64,000 bases of DNA from Melieria omissa (taxonomy: Eukaryota > Arthropoda > Insecta > Diptera > Ulidiidae): the NCBI GenBank assembly GCA_963971225.1, contig OZ020269.1, positions 109,191,486-109,255,485 of the forward strand. Reading direction: 5' to 3'. Positions 12,101 through 25,900 of the stretch are shown here, piece by piece (position 1 is the first letter of the stretch; each line of letters opens with the position of its first letter). The notes under the pieces were generated by a model, which did not search any database, had not been told where the DNA came from, and saw only the letters and a program-made list of their open reading frames with translations. The position numbers and the translations under genes are program-made.

Positions 12101-15100
12101 TTGTTCTGTCGCGTGCATTCACATACATTGGGAACAACGAAGACCGGAGAAGAAGCAGTCTTGAAGAAAAGAAAATTTCGTGACTCCATCAACATGTTCA
12201 CTTAACGATGAAGTGCGTGCAACAGATGTTTGGTTTGGCAAACAGAAATCAGCTTCCTTCCAGACGGAGCTTGATGATCTGTCTCTTGTACAATGACGAA
12301 AAAACTCCGGTTAGTTGACCGTAAGGAAGGGGTGCTAAAAAAACCGTTGACAGTGTTGTGCCACAATGCCAAAATTAATTTCGGCGCCTGGGAAATGTAT
12401 GATGATACTTGGCGTACTCATAAAAATTGGTGAGCTGCCGTTGCGAGCGTGATGGAATTTACTCAGGGGTTAATTTTCGGGATGTAGCAAAAAACATTTG
12501 TATTGCTTGCAACATCACGCACCATGCAAGATCTAGAAACGAAACTATTACTGCTCAATGATTACCTCTCATAATTTGTCGCGAACATTGTGTTGGACAG
12601 TTTGTGTCCTAAGTCTTTTGTTTATGATGAGTTTAGCCGATTTCATTACTTGTATTTATATGTACCGTTAAATAGTTGAGAAACCTATTCTATCCATTTG
12701 CAGTAACCTCTCAAATGACAGTACATTTGACAGTAAAGATTCTATATAATTATAAACTAAAATCTTCTGCGTGTTATGTTGGATGGCCAAAGTTAAGGAT
12801 GGCTCGTCGGTAAGCTTTTATAATTTAATTTTTCATTAGAGGTTTGTCATCTGAGGATCAAGGGTTCTACTTTAGAGTTAGTGGTGGTTATACTGGCATT
12901 TTCGCGCCATGTGGTGGTACTTACCATGAAAACCATTAAATTTTAAAACGGCTTACTAAACAATGATTGTCGCCTGCTGTTGCCGCCAGTTCGCCACCGC
13001 TGCGCTTCTTAGGTGTATGTGTGTGTGCTGCTAAGAATGTGTCTATTATCTGTTGTTGCTGCAGCCACTGTCGTGTAACAACTCAAGCACTGCATGCTAC
13101 AAAGCACTCACACAGACGAGTAATGACAACTGTTGCCGCTGCTTAATACCACTGCTTTGCTTGTTGCCGTTTTCGTTGCTGTTGCAAGTTATGTTGCAAG
13201 TGCACGTCAACAGCAACGACCTGGAACACAACTGACAAAATTATCGCGGCAAACGGCAACATTGCGCAATTGCGAGCGAGCAGCTGCATTTACAATGCGT
13301 GACGTGCTGGGACAGAAGTGATGGAGGCAGATATCGTCGCAGTAATCGGCGTCAGTAAGGATGGCGCGGTTGTTTATTTTATTGGCGTGGTGGTGGCGTC
13401 GTCTTCAAGTTCATAAATGGCAAATGTGTGAAGCTGAAAGCTGTCGCACCACTGACACTTGCCGTTCACGCAGTCTAGGGGTTGCCGCGAGTATTGCAAG
13501 GTTCTGCCAGTTGCGGCTGAATTCGGCAGCGTTCTGATTTGTGTGTGAGTTTGCACTGCAACAAGTGTGAATATTTTGAATTGTGTGTGTTGGAATGTTC
13601 TGGTAGATGTTTTCGTATTTGCTTGCGACGAAACTTTTACTTATTGTTGTTTGCGCACGCGTCAAAGCGCCATGACGATTTCTGATTGCGTTTTTTCTGT
13701 CACCGCTGGCTTGCTGCGGTTAATTGCTCCCTTTGAGCGACAAGCAATCAAACGTCAAAACGCTCACTTCCGGTCTGTCACATTTTCGAGGCTATTATAC
13801 ATACCACACTACAATAACAAACATCGATAACCATAACACAACTAGGGAGAGTTGCATTAATTTATAAATCTACGTGTACATATGTATGGATGTATGTTCA
13901 TATGTACCACACTGTGTGCATACGCGACCGACACGCGAGGTGCAGTAAGTGACGCGTCGGACTCGGTTGCAGGGCGATCGGCTACGCGGGCGGAGAGGCA
14001 AGTGTTTGGTGCGGTCTTAAATTTCCACTAAATTTTCTCATCAGCGCGCAATTGCTTTTAATTGGCACCACCCCTCGCAGTGGAACGCATCGCATCCGGT
14101 CTCGCACGGCTCGTAACGGCGCACTACAGAAAGAACAACAACACTGATGGGCAATGCTCGTAAGCAGCAGCCACACCAGCAACTATTCGTTTTTCTGCCT
14201 ATTGTGCAGTTTGTCAATCGTAGTTTTTATTGCCGTTGCCTTTGCCATCGCTGCAAAGAGTGAGTGCACTATGGCGCACGGCTGGGCGCTGACGATCGTT
14301 GGCGTGGGGTCGCTGCCAGCGATTGCCATGCCCAATTTGAGGCATCCGGCAGAACGCGCGAATTGTGACGTTATTTATGGCGGTTTAATTGCCTAGCACG
14401 GCCACGAGCAACTCGCTGCCGCTGTGTGCGCCGGCACCGATGCCAACACACGAGCCGGCATCCGTGCCCGCACCAGCGGCAAAGCTGTCAAATCTGCGCG
14501 CACTGATATATGCGAAGCAATTGCAAAACGCCGACACCAACGCCGCCATATACAAAGTCAGCAGCACGCTGCAAAAACGCAGACACGCTCCATGCCATGG
14601 CATACGCCTTTAATCACTCGAACACATCGCAGGTGTTTGGGGCTTATTCCGGACCACCGCAAAACACTGTTGTGTTTTGGTCACTTTTTATTTTCTGCAC
14701 ACAAGTGTCAACTTAATTTGACAGATAATCGCCAATTTGTTTGTATTTTTCTTTCGTTTATTTGTATGTTTTCCTATTTGATTTCTACTCGATTCGCACG
14801 CACGCAATCAGCAGACGAGCAACCATTACGACATTATCAACACAGCCGCCACACATGTATAAAGACTAAACAAACAAAGCCAGCAGAATGACACGCTTGC
14901 GCAGTCGCAAGTAAAGATGACACAAGCCACTATTAACTCGCAAGCCAAGTTGTATTATTTTTGTGATTGTGGTCCTTTTGTGAGTTGTGCTGAAACTGAA
15001 ATTTAGTTTCGCGTGCCAATAGTATGAGGGATCCGAAAGTATTCTTTTACACAATGATTAAGGGACCACTTGCTGTCATCAATTTATTCAGAGAGGCGGC

Positions 15101-17290
15101 TTAAAATTTCGGACAGGGTTGCTAACGTCGCCTATAAAATGTGGACATTTCAAAAGGTCGATGGGCCAACAATTGCGAATGTGCCATACATTGGTTACGC
15201 GGTAGAAAATTCGTTTAATTTTGAAAAACAGGCAACTAAAACAATAAAACTTGTTGAAATAACCGGAAGACAAATTTGTACGCGCACTTGCAACACGCGT
15301 ACCGAGTTCGGTGGACAAAGTGGCACGAAGTTGTAGGAACAAGTGCGCCAGCGCGAAAACCCGGACGACTTTGCCCTACCGTTCACCGGTCCGGCCCAAT
15401 GTTTCACCAATTCAAGCGAACACACGTTGTATCGCCTCGCACGACAACATCGAACTGGGCACTGCGACTCCGACTCCGACACGGCTGAGGCTGCGGTTGC
15501 AGTTGCCGTTGCCGCTGCCGCTGTCGTTGATGTTGTTTCGGTTGTTGGATCGTTTGGCCGATGAGTGGTTGCTGATGTCGTAGCTGCTTTTGTTTTGTTA
15601 TTATTGCTGCTGCTGCTCGGTTGGTAATTTTACCGTTGCTTAAGGTGGAGCTACGCCAAATGACGACAAGTTGGCGTTTGCCTCATTTGGCCTGGCGCTA
15701 TTCGGTGGGTTGGTGCTGTTGCTTGTGTTAGTTGACGGCTGTGCCGGTGCTTATGATGGTGTGTGTGCTTAATAAAAAGCACCCGGTGCGAAAAGCTCAC
15801 GCAGATGACCATTTGAACAGTTTGTCACTCTTAATTACTGCCACCACAACGAAACTCTATGTGCGTAATCAACGCCGAGTAATGGTGCAAGTTGCTAACA
15901 AAAATCTCTGACACGCAAAAGCTAAAATGCCATAACTCGGTCGCTGGAAAATTTGCTGGACGCAAGGGTAGTTGTTCATTACAGATTGGTGCTGGCCCGA
16001 GTGATAAAACGCAGAGCTTATTTCTCATTGGTAATGCGCATGTGCAGCTGTGTGAGCGCGTTTGTGATTGTGTGATGTGTTTATTAGTTAATTAAATAAA
16101 TTTTGCTAAAGTTTTTGCAGCCGCACATTGCTTACAGCGTTGGCTGTGATGCTGGTGAAGTATGGTATTGCAATGAGGTGGGGATGTGTGGGGGAGCCGT
16201 CATCAACACTGATTGGTCTTCGATTAATTTACAGTAGTTGCACATTTTAGGTGTGTATTGCTGGACGTGATATTAGAATGTGGTGAATGATAGAAAATTA
16301 GACTATAGTAAAATCAAAGTGAGATTTAACTTTGAAAAATCGTTACAATCGCAACATGATTTTAAAACTATTTTTTAATACATGTTAGAAAATGAATATT
16401 AGAAACACAATGTTTTAATAACAATAATCTTCGCTTTATTGGGTAGTTTTATTTTAAGTTGGGTGAAAATATAACAAGAATAACAGATTCAATGGTGATT
16501 CTCTAAACTCATTCAGCTCTTCGTTAATCCAAAAAATGTTTGCATACGTTGACAGGTTGATCGCCGATCGCTGATCTGTCAATTGTGTTGTTTGTGCCGT
16601 TTTTGCTTCCATTTCTGCTACTGCTGCTGTTTCCCATGTTACAGTTATTGTTGTCTTCGTTTTTGTTTATTTGGTTGTTGTTGTTTTTTCTGTTGTCGTT
16701 GTCATCTAAAGACGATCCGCACGATTCTGTGGTCCCTGTCACATTTCGGCACTTGAAACGCATTCAGGTTGCTCCTCACTGCATGTTCCACGTTGTCTGT
16801 TGCTCCCGTCAAACGAGACACACAAACAGCGACTGTGGGAGTCTCGGGCGATTGAACAAACTGATCCATTTCCAGTCATCGCTTCAAGCCTTAGCACCAA
16901 CTCTTGCTTCAATGCACTATGGGTCAAGGCATACTTTTTTCGTACATACTTTGGGCTAAATAATTTTTACTTCCCTTCGGTATTAGAGTAATCTAAATAC
17001 TTTTGTATCCACAGCCGTGTGTTGGGACCTTATCTTATTAACATAAATTATTTAAACCAATACATTGGGGATGCTTATAACGATATTCCGTAAATTTTTG
17101 TGTTAAACTTTTGAATTAAGCAAAAACCGTGTTCTACATGTTCATGACATACATGCATCCCTATGCTGCAAATGACATGAAAACTCAGGTGTGTACGGAA
17201 TTCATTGCAAGGCTTTTGGTACTTTTGCTGTTGAATTTAAATTCAGTTCGAAGAAAATTTCTGTCTGTATGAGAAATGTTTTCTATTCTC
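9171..17290. other. No gene seen; GC-richer low-complexity DNA
   Basis: Long stretch rich in TGC/GCC/GTT triplets (notably 13.0-15.6 kb and 16.6-16.7 kb), which produces open frames on both strands. None shows domains or supported splice structure. It could be intronic, regulatory or intergenic. Confidence 0.45.
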
Positions 17291-17328
17291 ATATACAGTG
17301 AAATTTCTCATAACTGGACACTCACTAT

Positions 17329-18195
17329 TTATTTATTTATTTATTTTATTATAAGTCTACAGTACAAAGTACCTTACAGACTAGAACAAATCAAAGGTAT
17401 TGATAATATCAAATCCATATAATGTACAAATTAAGCAATTAAGTCTATCATACAATGTACATTACAAACTAAATAATTAATGAATGAATTAAACTATTTA
17501 ATTAAGAACTTTAATAAAAGCCGATTTAGGCAAAGAAAAGTCTAGCTGATGAGATATAGATAATGCATTGAATTCACGAAGAGCTCGAGAAATCGGTGCA
17601 TTACTTGCGAATTTAGTTTTAAAGTGCTCACCATAAAAGGGTAAACAATTCGAAGACTTCTTTGTGGAACATTAAAGCTTTCCAAAGTTCTCTTTTCCAA
17701 AGTGCTTAAATTAATAAGTTTTAGCCGCAAACCAGACGGAACAGGGGCTTCAAACCGCAACGAACGCAATGCGAACTTGAGGAAAACTTTTTGAACGCGT
17801 TCAAATCTACCTATCGACAGTTGGTCATATGGTCTCCAAATTAGTACTGCATATTCCAAGTGAGGGCGAACAAGTGCCGTTAAAAGCAACTTAAAGGTAT
17901 ACGGTTCAGAAAACTCAGCGGTATTACGCCGAATAAAGCCAAGAATAGAGTACGATTTCGAAAGAATAAAACTAATATGATTATTCAAGGAAAACTTAGA
18001 GTCAAACATAGCTCCAAGATCCTTAGTAATTACGCTCAATTACAATTACGCTCTGTAGCGCCCAGTTAGCAATAGAGTAACGTGTTGAAATAGCGTTCTG
18101 ACGCCTCGAAAAACTTAAGTGAAAACACTTTTTAATATTCAAAGAAATACCCGACTTCAAAAACCATAAATGCAATTCATTCATATTTTTGTCCA
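17329..18195 (-). mobile_element. LINE (jockey-like) 3' fragment nested in the pogo-like element
   Basis: The minus strand encodes reverse transcriptase C-terminal sequence: NELHLWFLKSGISLNIKKC, then (with a frame break near 18040) KDLGAMFDSKFSLNNHISF, SILGFIRRNTAEFSEPYTFK, LVRPHLEYAVLIWRPY, RFERVQKVFLKFALRSLRF. It ends in a (TAAA)n tract (17330-17350 on +), a typical I/jockey-style tail. The 5' part is missing. It lies inside the pogo-like repeat and so inserted later. Confidence 0.82.
17330..17350. repeat. (ATTT)n simple repeat, LINE tail
   Basis: About five TTTA units on + form the (TAAA)n end of the minus-strand LINE at 17329-18195. Confidence 0.9.
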
Positions 18196-18689
18196 TTTAT
18201 GGAAGATATCCGCTTATGGGGAGGAGGGCACAAAAAATTAGTTTAAATTGTTATTCGTTTATTTATTTAATATATTATATGAATTTATGAAAACTGAATA
18301 TTTAAATAATATTTATTAAATGTATAGGCAAAATACATACATTGTACAATTTGCTAAATTTTAATTTTTGCATGAACAAATTTGGAATTGTTGATTGTTT
18401 TAACTTCAAATGTTCATTTTCTAATAAGAATGAGATTTGTATTATAAGGTAGAATAGATTAAAAAAAACTGATAACGTAGTACAGATTTTTAAAAAACTG
18501 GTTGGGCATATTTTTGAATTTTGTCCGTTTATGAGAGATTTTTTAGTGTTCGCATCCGGTTTTTTGAGCGTCCGTTTATAAGAATGATGTTTGTATGGAA
18601 AACTTAATAAAATTGTTGTGTCAACGAAATCTGTCCAGTTATAAAAGCTGTCCAGTTATAAGGACTGTCCGTAATGAGGAATTTTTGTA

Positions 18690-21395
18690 TATGTGTACAA
18701 TTAGAATTGACGATTGAAATTTGTGCGAGAAAACGAATGCACCTTATTCAAGGTCAAACGCACAGTCAATATCGCGCCGTCGTACCAGTTATGAATGTAG
18801 TATGCACGCACAGTACATTTAAATGTTTCATCACTTCAATACTTCCGGAATTGTTTATATAAAAGCGTCACTTTGCATACAACGGGGTTTGTTTTTAAAT
18901 TTCGAAGTTAAGTATATTTATATTGACGTCCGAAATGATTAAAACGCCTTCTTTTTCATACCAAAGAATTTTGTTACTAAAGCAAAAGAGTGCAAGTATC
19001 GTGCTTTTCTATAGACTTATGTACATACTATCGAATTAATCAAAGTTTTTGCCTCTGAATTGCTTCTCTGCACCATTGTGCCGTCCCCGAAGCAGTGCTA
19101 TAAGTATGAGAGAGAAGCGTTGTTTGCTTTTCTACACATTCTCACAGGCGTCCATTTTAGGAAACAATAACGGCTAAATCAAAACAAAAAACCGTTCGTG
19201 ATATATCGAAGCGAATTCAAATATTTCGCTTTTATTGGGACACGTAAAATTTATTTTAATTTTAATTGAAGTTGCAACGACTGCCGTTCGTCGTTGATGT
19301 TGTTGGGAAATTGTCCAGTTTTGGCCGAGCGAACATTGGTGACAGTGGCGATTGCGTTGTATGCGCGAAATTCTCACGACCGTATTTGGCTGTCCATAAT
19401 GAAGTTGTTGGCTGGATTGTCGGGAGAACACTTGTGCTGGTGAAGTTTGATTGAAGCATGTAAGCGCCGGGTACACCGGCTGAGTGGGCCAGGGCTGCTG
19501 TTTATTCATAACAGATACGAGTATAGATGCCCAGATTCCGCCAACGATTCTAAGTGAGCACATACTTGATTTTCTTTCAATCTTATAATAACCTGTAAGT
19601 ATTACAGAAATTCTTCGGTTGCATCCAATTCTTTCCTTTATAAAACCCTAATTTGCAGAGATTATATGGCGCGCGCGCTTTCGATCCATCACTACATTGG
19701 CACGTTGCGGCTCCTCTTTGCAGTGTTCCCTGCGCTCTTAAAATGCTACTCATAATCGACGTCGTCATTGGCGGTAAAGTTGGTGTGGCAAAAGCATAAA
19801 TCAGCATTGTCGCCGCTGTTGCTACAGCTGCCGCCACCATCTGAAAGCAGACAATGACAAAACTGGTTTACATCCCCCAGCCGTCTCAGTTGCTAAATAA
19901 GATGACGTAGAAGTTACCGCTGCAACCCGTGTTTCAACTAGTGTTGAAAATGTATTCATAAATAAAACTTCAAAGACATACCGTGCATTCATGCCAACAG
20001 GAGATTGTGCGAGGAAGCGAGTCAGCAACGCAAAAGATCAAAACGACGAGCATTTCCTACATGTCCACAAAGTGCAAAGCTACACATCGCACTGCAAAGC
20101 ACAACAATGCAAACTGGAAATATGTATTTTGCCTATGAACATAGTGACGACGATGCGAATATGCGAACGAGTGGGTGAACTGCCTAATGACGGCAAGAGG
20201 CAGTATGTCGACAGCGGTTGGGGAGAGCCAGAATGATGCATCATTCCAACACAATATGAGGCTGCAGCTTGCGTGGCGCTTTTCTTGCACATTTTTGGAC
20301 AGGCCTGGGGTGCCTCCATTTCCCATCTGTGTACTATCAGTAAACTCTAACTAATTAGGTGACTTTTTGTTTTAATAATATCATCAAGTTTCAGCCAAAA
20401 TAAAAAAATAAAAAATATTCATAAGTTCAAATAAACTACATTCAATAAGAGTTTAGGCCAAAACTGGTACTGCCTTGCATTGAATTTACTCATACAAAAA
20501 TTTAATGAACAACACTTCTGAAAGCTTTTGCAGAACAACTGTGACCACGTGCCAACGCAATGCCACAATTTTAATTTTTGCAACCCACTCCACTTGCTTA
20601 GCTATGGCAGTTTTTGTTTTGTTGCTGTTGGTTTTGTTATTGTGCTGGCAATATCTGCTGTTACATTGACTTATCGATTTTTAATAATGCAACAAATAAT
20701 TCAATCAACGCCGCGGCACAGTTCACGGTTACATCGTTCGTTTGGCTCTTCTTTCACTTCTGTTTTGTGGGCCTGTTTGTCTTCTGTTGTCTCACTGCTG
20801 CAGGTCGCAAACCGGCTAGCTAGCTGACCTTTATGACTGGCGGTTGGATATGGTGGATGTTGGCACAGTGCCGCTGCGTGTATGCGCGTGCGTGTTTGCG
20901 TCGGAAGCCGCTCGCATGTGATGTTAATATTTTACGTGACTGCGCCTGGAAAACGCCTCGTTTTTATTGTGCGGATCTGTAAAAAAGCAAAAGATATTAT
21001 TGATGCGCACACTTATTCATACGCGTTACAGAGAATCACCTTCACTTTTTGATTAGTTGAATTGTTAATTCCTGCAAACATTTGTCTCGTTCTTAAGAAG
21101 TATAAATATATACTATAGATGTGGCATATATATATAAAACTTTTTAACTCAACTTAACATGCAATGTAAAATACATAGGTATACATAGGTACTGGGGATG
21201 ACAATCTCGGACAATTTTAACAATCCTGGCATTTTCGGGATTAAAAATCAAAATACCTTGATTTTAATAATTGATTAATTTAAGAAGAAACTCATAGGGG
21301 AATTCTTTGTAAGGTGCCACTCTTTGTAACGTGCCACCCCTGCTCGATTTCGACGTTCCAGCAATCCAAGCAAAAAAATTCCTATTGTAATATAA
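18690..21395. other. No gene seen
   Basis: Non-coding by inspection. A strong TATATAAAAG at about 18856 lacks any downstream reading frame I can support. Confidence 0.45.
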
Positions 21396-22020
21396 GGGGC
21401 CATTCTCATGTGAAAGTTTGTAAAAATCAGTTTTTTGTTTTTAACATATTTGGAATGTATCATCCTTGAAGAAGGTGCTGTCAAAATTTTATTGGAAAAT
21501 TTCAAGTATTTCGGCTTCTACAGACATTTATATAACGAGCGGTCAAGGATTCTAGCAGTTAGTCAAAACTTTAAACGTGTTTTTCTCGGAACGCATTTTT
21601 TTGAAATGGCGGGGATGATTAAAAAAAAACCATTTTGTCACGTCATTCTACATACTGTTAGCTATCGCCCCTAGTAAATTCACTCCGATATGTTAAAAAT
21701 TTCATATTTTTTTAAATTGATAAAATCTTCAAAAAGAACAATTTTTTACTGTTCCTACTTCCAATGCCTACCATTTTGTGAGATTCTTATGAAACAATTC
21801 AAAACAATCCCCGCCAGCTGACCATGACGCGGCAGAGGCCGTGTCTTTAATCGAAAAAAGTGTTTGAAAAAATTAAAAAAAATTTTTTGTTTTTTATTTT
21901 TGTACCATAATAATGAATAAATTAAAGTGGAATATCTTTTTTTGATAATTCCTCGTATTCACAAAGGAAATAATTTCTGAATAATGTCCATTTTTCCTGT
22001 CCGCGCATGAGAATGACCTC
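21396..22020. mobile_element. Candidate MITE left of the mariner
   Basis: GGGGCCATTCTCATG (21396-21410) is mirrored by CATGAGAATGACCTC (22006-22020), 13 of 15 matching. TTAA follows the right end but not the left. The inside is AT-rich and non-coding. The family is not identified. Confidence 0.4.
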
Positions 22021-22025
22021 TTAAG

Positions 22026-22935
22026 GTTTCCGGAAATTTTAAATAAAACGCAAAATTCTTAATCTTCATCAATATTTATTTTATCTCCTTCAAAATATGC
22101 TCCATAAGAAGCGATACACATATGCCAACGTTTCTTCCAATCATCAAAACATTTTTTATAGGCGCTTTCCGGTATGGCTTTGAGTTCCCTCTGCGAATTC
22201 TGTTTTACGTCTTTTATGGATTCAAAACGCGTTCCTCTGAGTGGTAATTTGAGTCTGGGAAACAGGAAAAAGTCACACGGTGCAAGATCAGGTGGCTGTT
22301 CGATGGTATTTATTGAATGTTTGGCCTTAAAATCGTTGATAATGTTGGCTCGGTGCGAGGGAGCATTATCGTCATGAAAAATCCATGATTTATCCTTCCA
22401 CAATTGAGGCCGTTTACGGCGGATATTTTCACGCAAACTTCTTAAAACAGTCAAATAATAATAGTATTTACCGACTGTTTGTCCTTCAGGGACGAATTCA
22501 TGATGAACCACACCACGAATATCGAAGAAAACAATCAGCATTACCTTGATTTTCGAGCGACTTTGGCGTGGTTTTTTCGGTTTCGGCTCGTCTTTTCCTC
22601 TCCATTCCGATGATTGTTGGCTTGTTTGCATGTCGTACTCGTAGACCCATGTCTCGTCACCAGTTATGATGCGTTCCATGAAAGTTGGATCGGAATTGGC
22701 ACGATCAAGCACGTCCAAAGAGACCTGTTCACGGTACTCATTTTGAAGAAAATTCTCAACAAAATCGCAACGCACTACTGAGGTGAACTGGTTTCAACAG
22801 CTACCGTAAACAAACTGTCTGACAGATCGCGCTCATTTTTGGCATAGTAATTAAGGACAGTGCTACCAACCTACAGAAACTTAAAATATCGAAAAATATA
22901 CGGCGCGCGAATTTTAAATGAGAATTTCCGGAAAC
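22026..22935 (-). mobile_element. Mariner element, internally deleted and decayed
   Basis: Inverted repeats GTTTCCGGAAATT (22026-22038) and AATTTCCGGAAAC (22923-22935) bound a 910-bp element. The minus strand 22775-22059 encodes 238 residues of mariner transposase, including GDETWVYEYD, the W.DKSWIFHDDNAPSHR region and PPDLAPCDFFLF. The frame has no ATG; roughly the first third of a 345-residue transposase is absent. The stretch between the second and third catalytic Asp is shorter than the family's 34 residues because the usual PYS before PDLAP is gone. The element is therefore inactive. Confidence 0.85.
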
Positions 22936-22939
22936 TTTT

Positions 22940-25900
22940 CGGTCACAATGTATGTCAACATTAATTTTAATGTGGTTTTTGAGGGAACAGACGCAATAAC
23001 ACGGTCTGGGTAAATAAAAGTGTCAAATTTGGTTAAGAAAAAACATAAAAATAAAAATTGAAGGGTTTTCTTGCGGTGAAAAAGAAATCAAATACGCGCA
23101 ACAAACTAAGGTAAATATCAGTGTTGGACTTAATTTGTAATGGTTTTTCACAATCCGAAATGGTATCCGAGCATATCGTAAGAGGAAAAAATGTATGCAA
23201 TGATTTCCAAAATGGCATAAAAATTTAAAGTGCCACCTTTTTTTCTTTGTCCTACTGTTTTTGTATTTAATTCATTTCTTATCTAAAACTTAGATTGTTT
23301 TCAGAATTGCAAATCCAAAATCTTATTGTTGTGTTTTTGTTTTATGAAGAACTAACGTTTTTTAATCTAACATAATAAAACTAGGTAGAAAATTAATGCT
23401 TAAACTTGATTGGAATAGCGAATTTTCTGGAATAGTTTTAGCTTTCGATTTTTCGGGATTGAAATTGTTCGGGATTCCGGTTCTCGCTATTCAGGGATTT
23501 AAATCCATAATTTGTACATACAGGCATCCGTTCATACACTTATAAATTCCCATTGCACGTGACTGCACAAACGGCGACATATTTGATCGCATTGGGTGAC
23601 GCCATAATTCTTCCAGTTAGTACTTCTTAGTCTGGCAGAATGCCTACTGACTGCTAATGGCAATGGTAATGGAGTAACTGCCAAGCGACTCAACTGAGCT
23701 CTACTTGTAAATAGTAAATTAACTTAGTCTATGCCGCTACAGTTCGAGTTTGTAAATAAACGTTTTACATAGAATAATCCTTTTTCAAAAAAAAAAAAAG
23801 TTTGTCGGATCGAATTCAAGTGCAATACCATCATTCTAGCATTTACTCATAATAATTTTATTGTGTTTTAGTTGAAGCAAATTTGACCTTCAGCTCGGCT
23901 CTATTTACGTATAATCATTACCTGTAACTGTGTGATGTGAAGTCGCGAACCATTTCCAATGAAAATTGTATACAAATTTGAAACTAAAATAATACATCGA
24001 AAGTGTCGAAGCAGTTAGATGAACAATTTAAAGAAAGTCGTATGTAGTTACTGCGTAGGGTACCACGGAATGATGTCTTGCTGAACTGCTGAGCTGATGT
24101 CTCGGTGGGCGCACGTAATTTTAATTATGCCAGTGCGTAAAAGTGCAAATCGATAAAGCATGCTTCGAAGCACAAGAAATGAGAATTTTTATGCAAGGCA
24201 CATCTACTCAAATGGCGCCTATTTTCTAACGCACTTGCTTTGGCCCGCTAACGACTGTACGAACACCTTCGTAGGGCAGATCTGCAAAATTTATGAGCGC
24301 CGTGTGCAAACACTGTATGCATATGCCAAGGCGATTAGGAGATTTGGTATACTAACTATTTGGCAGGGATTAATATTCAGGGATCAATTTTTCAATCTTT
24401 CAAAAAATTCGAAAAGCACCTCAAATCAAAATAACCATTAAAAACGGCGATGCCGCCAAGTGCTGAAGAACGGGGCTGGGGCGGTTTCAGGCAGTAAAAA
24501 GAAGCAATACGGAGCGGCGAGTGTGCCAGCGAGCATTGAAGAAGGCAGCTATAAATCGTGATGATGTTGAACTTTACGCTATTTTCCCAAGAACAAGGCG
24601 CGATGTGGCTAGACGACGCGAACCAGTCAGCCTTCCAGGCTAGCCGTGCAGCCAGGAAGCCGAACAGTGAGCGGCCCAGCGTACGTGCAGACGTACGCAC
24701 ATACGACCGCAGCGACAGGGAAAGCGTAGCTTGCAAACGACAAGCTGAGCGTCGAGGCACTAACGAATGCACTTAACGGGTGTTTTACGATCGCGATGCC
24801 AATTCTGTTGCCGCCACTGCCGCCACCGCTGCCGTTGAAGTCGAGGCTTCTTATTGCCTTCGGTTAGCAAAGCACAGTAAAATGTTTCCTATTTCGCTTT
24901 TATTGGATCGTATCAATGCAGAGCTGCAAGATTAGTGGGCCAAATTTAACAGTAGGAGTGGTTTTGTTTTGATTTATTTTCGCGTTTTTGTTCCTTCGAT
25001 TATTTGTTTGTTGTGGTCTTCCGTTGACAAGACACTGCTAGTTTCCCATGAGAACGTCGGCACGTTGCGTGCATATGCATGCACACACAGCCATGTAATC
25101 ACTTATCTCGAATAAAATACCAGCGTAACTGTCAAATTGCAATCAGCCCGTATTTAAATTTGTTGCATAGTTATTACCACTACATGACCCAATTTAAGCT
25201 ATAACACGGTCCATTGTGTGTCCTGTGTGTGCGACTATTTACCTTTTTTTCTATTAGAGTAGCATTGAATTTAGCTCATTGATTAATATCAGATGAAATA
25301 AAAAGGCAAAAGGACTTCAGATCTGTTTATGCAAATAGCTATTCGCATGCGAAACATTCGCAGTCCACTGCATACGATGCACGCATTCTCCCCACAGCCA
25401 ATGCGTAAAATTCGCATTAACTTTAGCGCAAATGAATGCACCACTCTTTACCATTGACGGATACCTCAAATTTCTTTCGTGTGCGTTGTGTTCGACTTGA
25501 AGATCGGAATAGCGTTGCCGTAATCGTTGTTGTCGGCGTAATTGCCCAGCAAAGATCACTCGCTCGAACTGTGCAGCAAATTGTGATGGCAAACTTGAGC
25601 AAATAACAATTACACTGGCAGCATTAGTCACTATTGCAGTAATCTAATGCCCGCTAAGCATGCGATAACGAGCTGGAGCAGATGAATGGTCGGACTTTGT
25701 TGCGCCACACAGTTGGAAAAAGTTACGGAGAGTTCTTATTGACTTGTAGCTGTCGTGTTCCATCATCGTGCAATCGCCGTAACAACCTAAATGCTACTTT
25801 TTATTGGTGCCGGTGGTGACGCCGGTGGCCGAAAGCAAGTCAAGTGTTGCAATGTTGTTATTGCTGTCTTTTGGCGGTAATTTATTTATATCATTTGACA

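Larger units (their letters stand above)
17296..18687. mobile_element. pogo/Tigger-like DNA element, interrupted by a LINE
   Basis: The left end CAGTGAAATTTCTCATAACT (from 17296) mirrors the right end, whose reverse complement reads CAAAAATTCCTCATTACG, with TA on both sides (17294-17295, 18688-18689). The right arm carries repeats of a GTCC(A/G)(G/T)TTAT motif at about 18190, 18528, 18570, 18634 and 18651, and the left end has one (ATAACTGGAC). Such subterminal repeats with TA target sites fit pogo-type MITEs. No transposase is visible. Confidence 0.6.

Noticed and set aside
12025..12205. TATATAAG followed by an ATG frame of 47 codons
   Set aside because: A TATA-like motif and short frame are expected by chance; no homology or splice structure.
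14154..14396. 80-codon ATG frame with a hydrophobic start resembling a signal peptide
   Set aside because: Low-complexity surroundings open several frames on both strands; no domain, no splice context and no upstream promoter signs.
21195..23490. Similar inverted motifs (CGGACAATTTTAACAATCC and CGAACAATTTCAATCCC) that might be outer ends of a larger element around the mariner
   Set aside because: Similarity is short and AT-rich, with no target duplication found.
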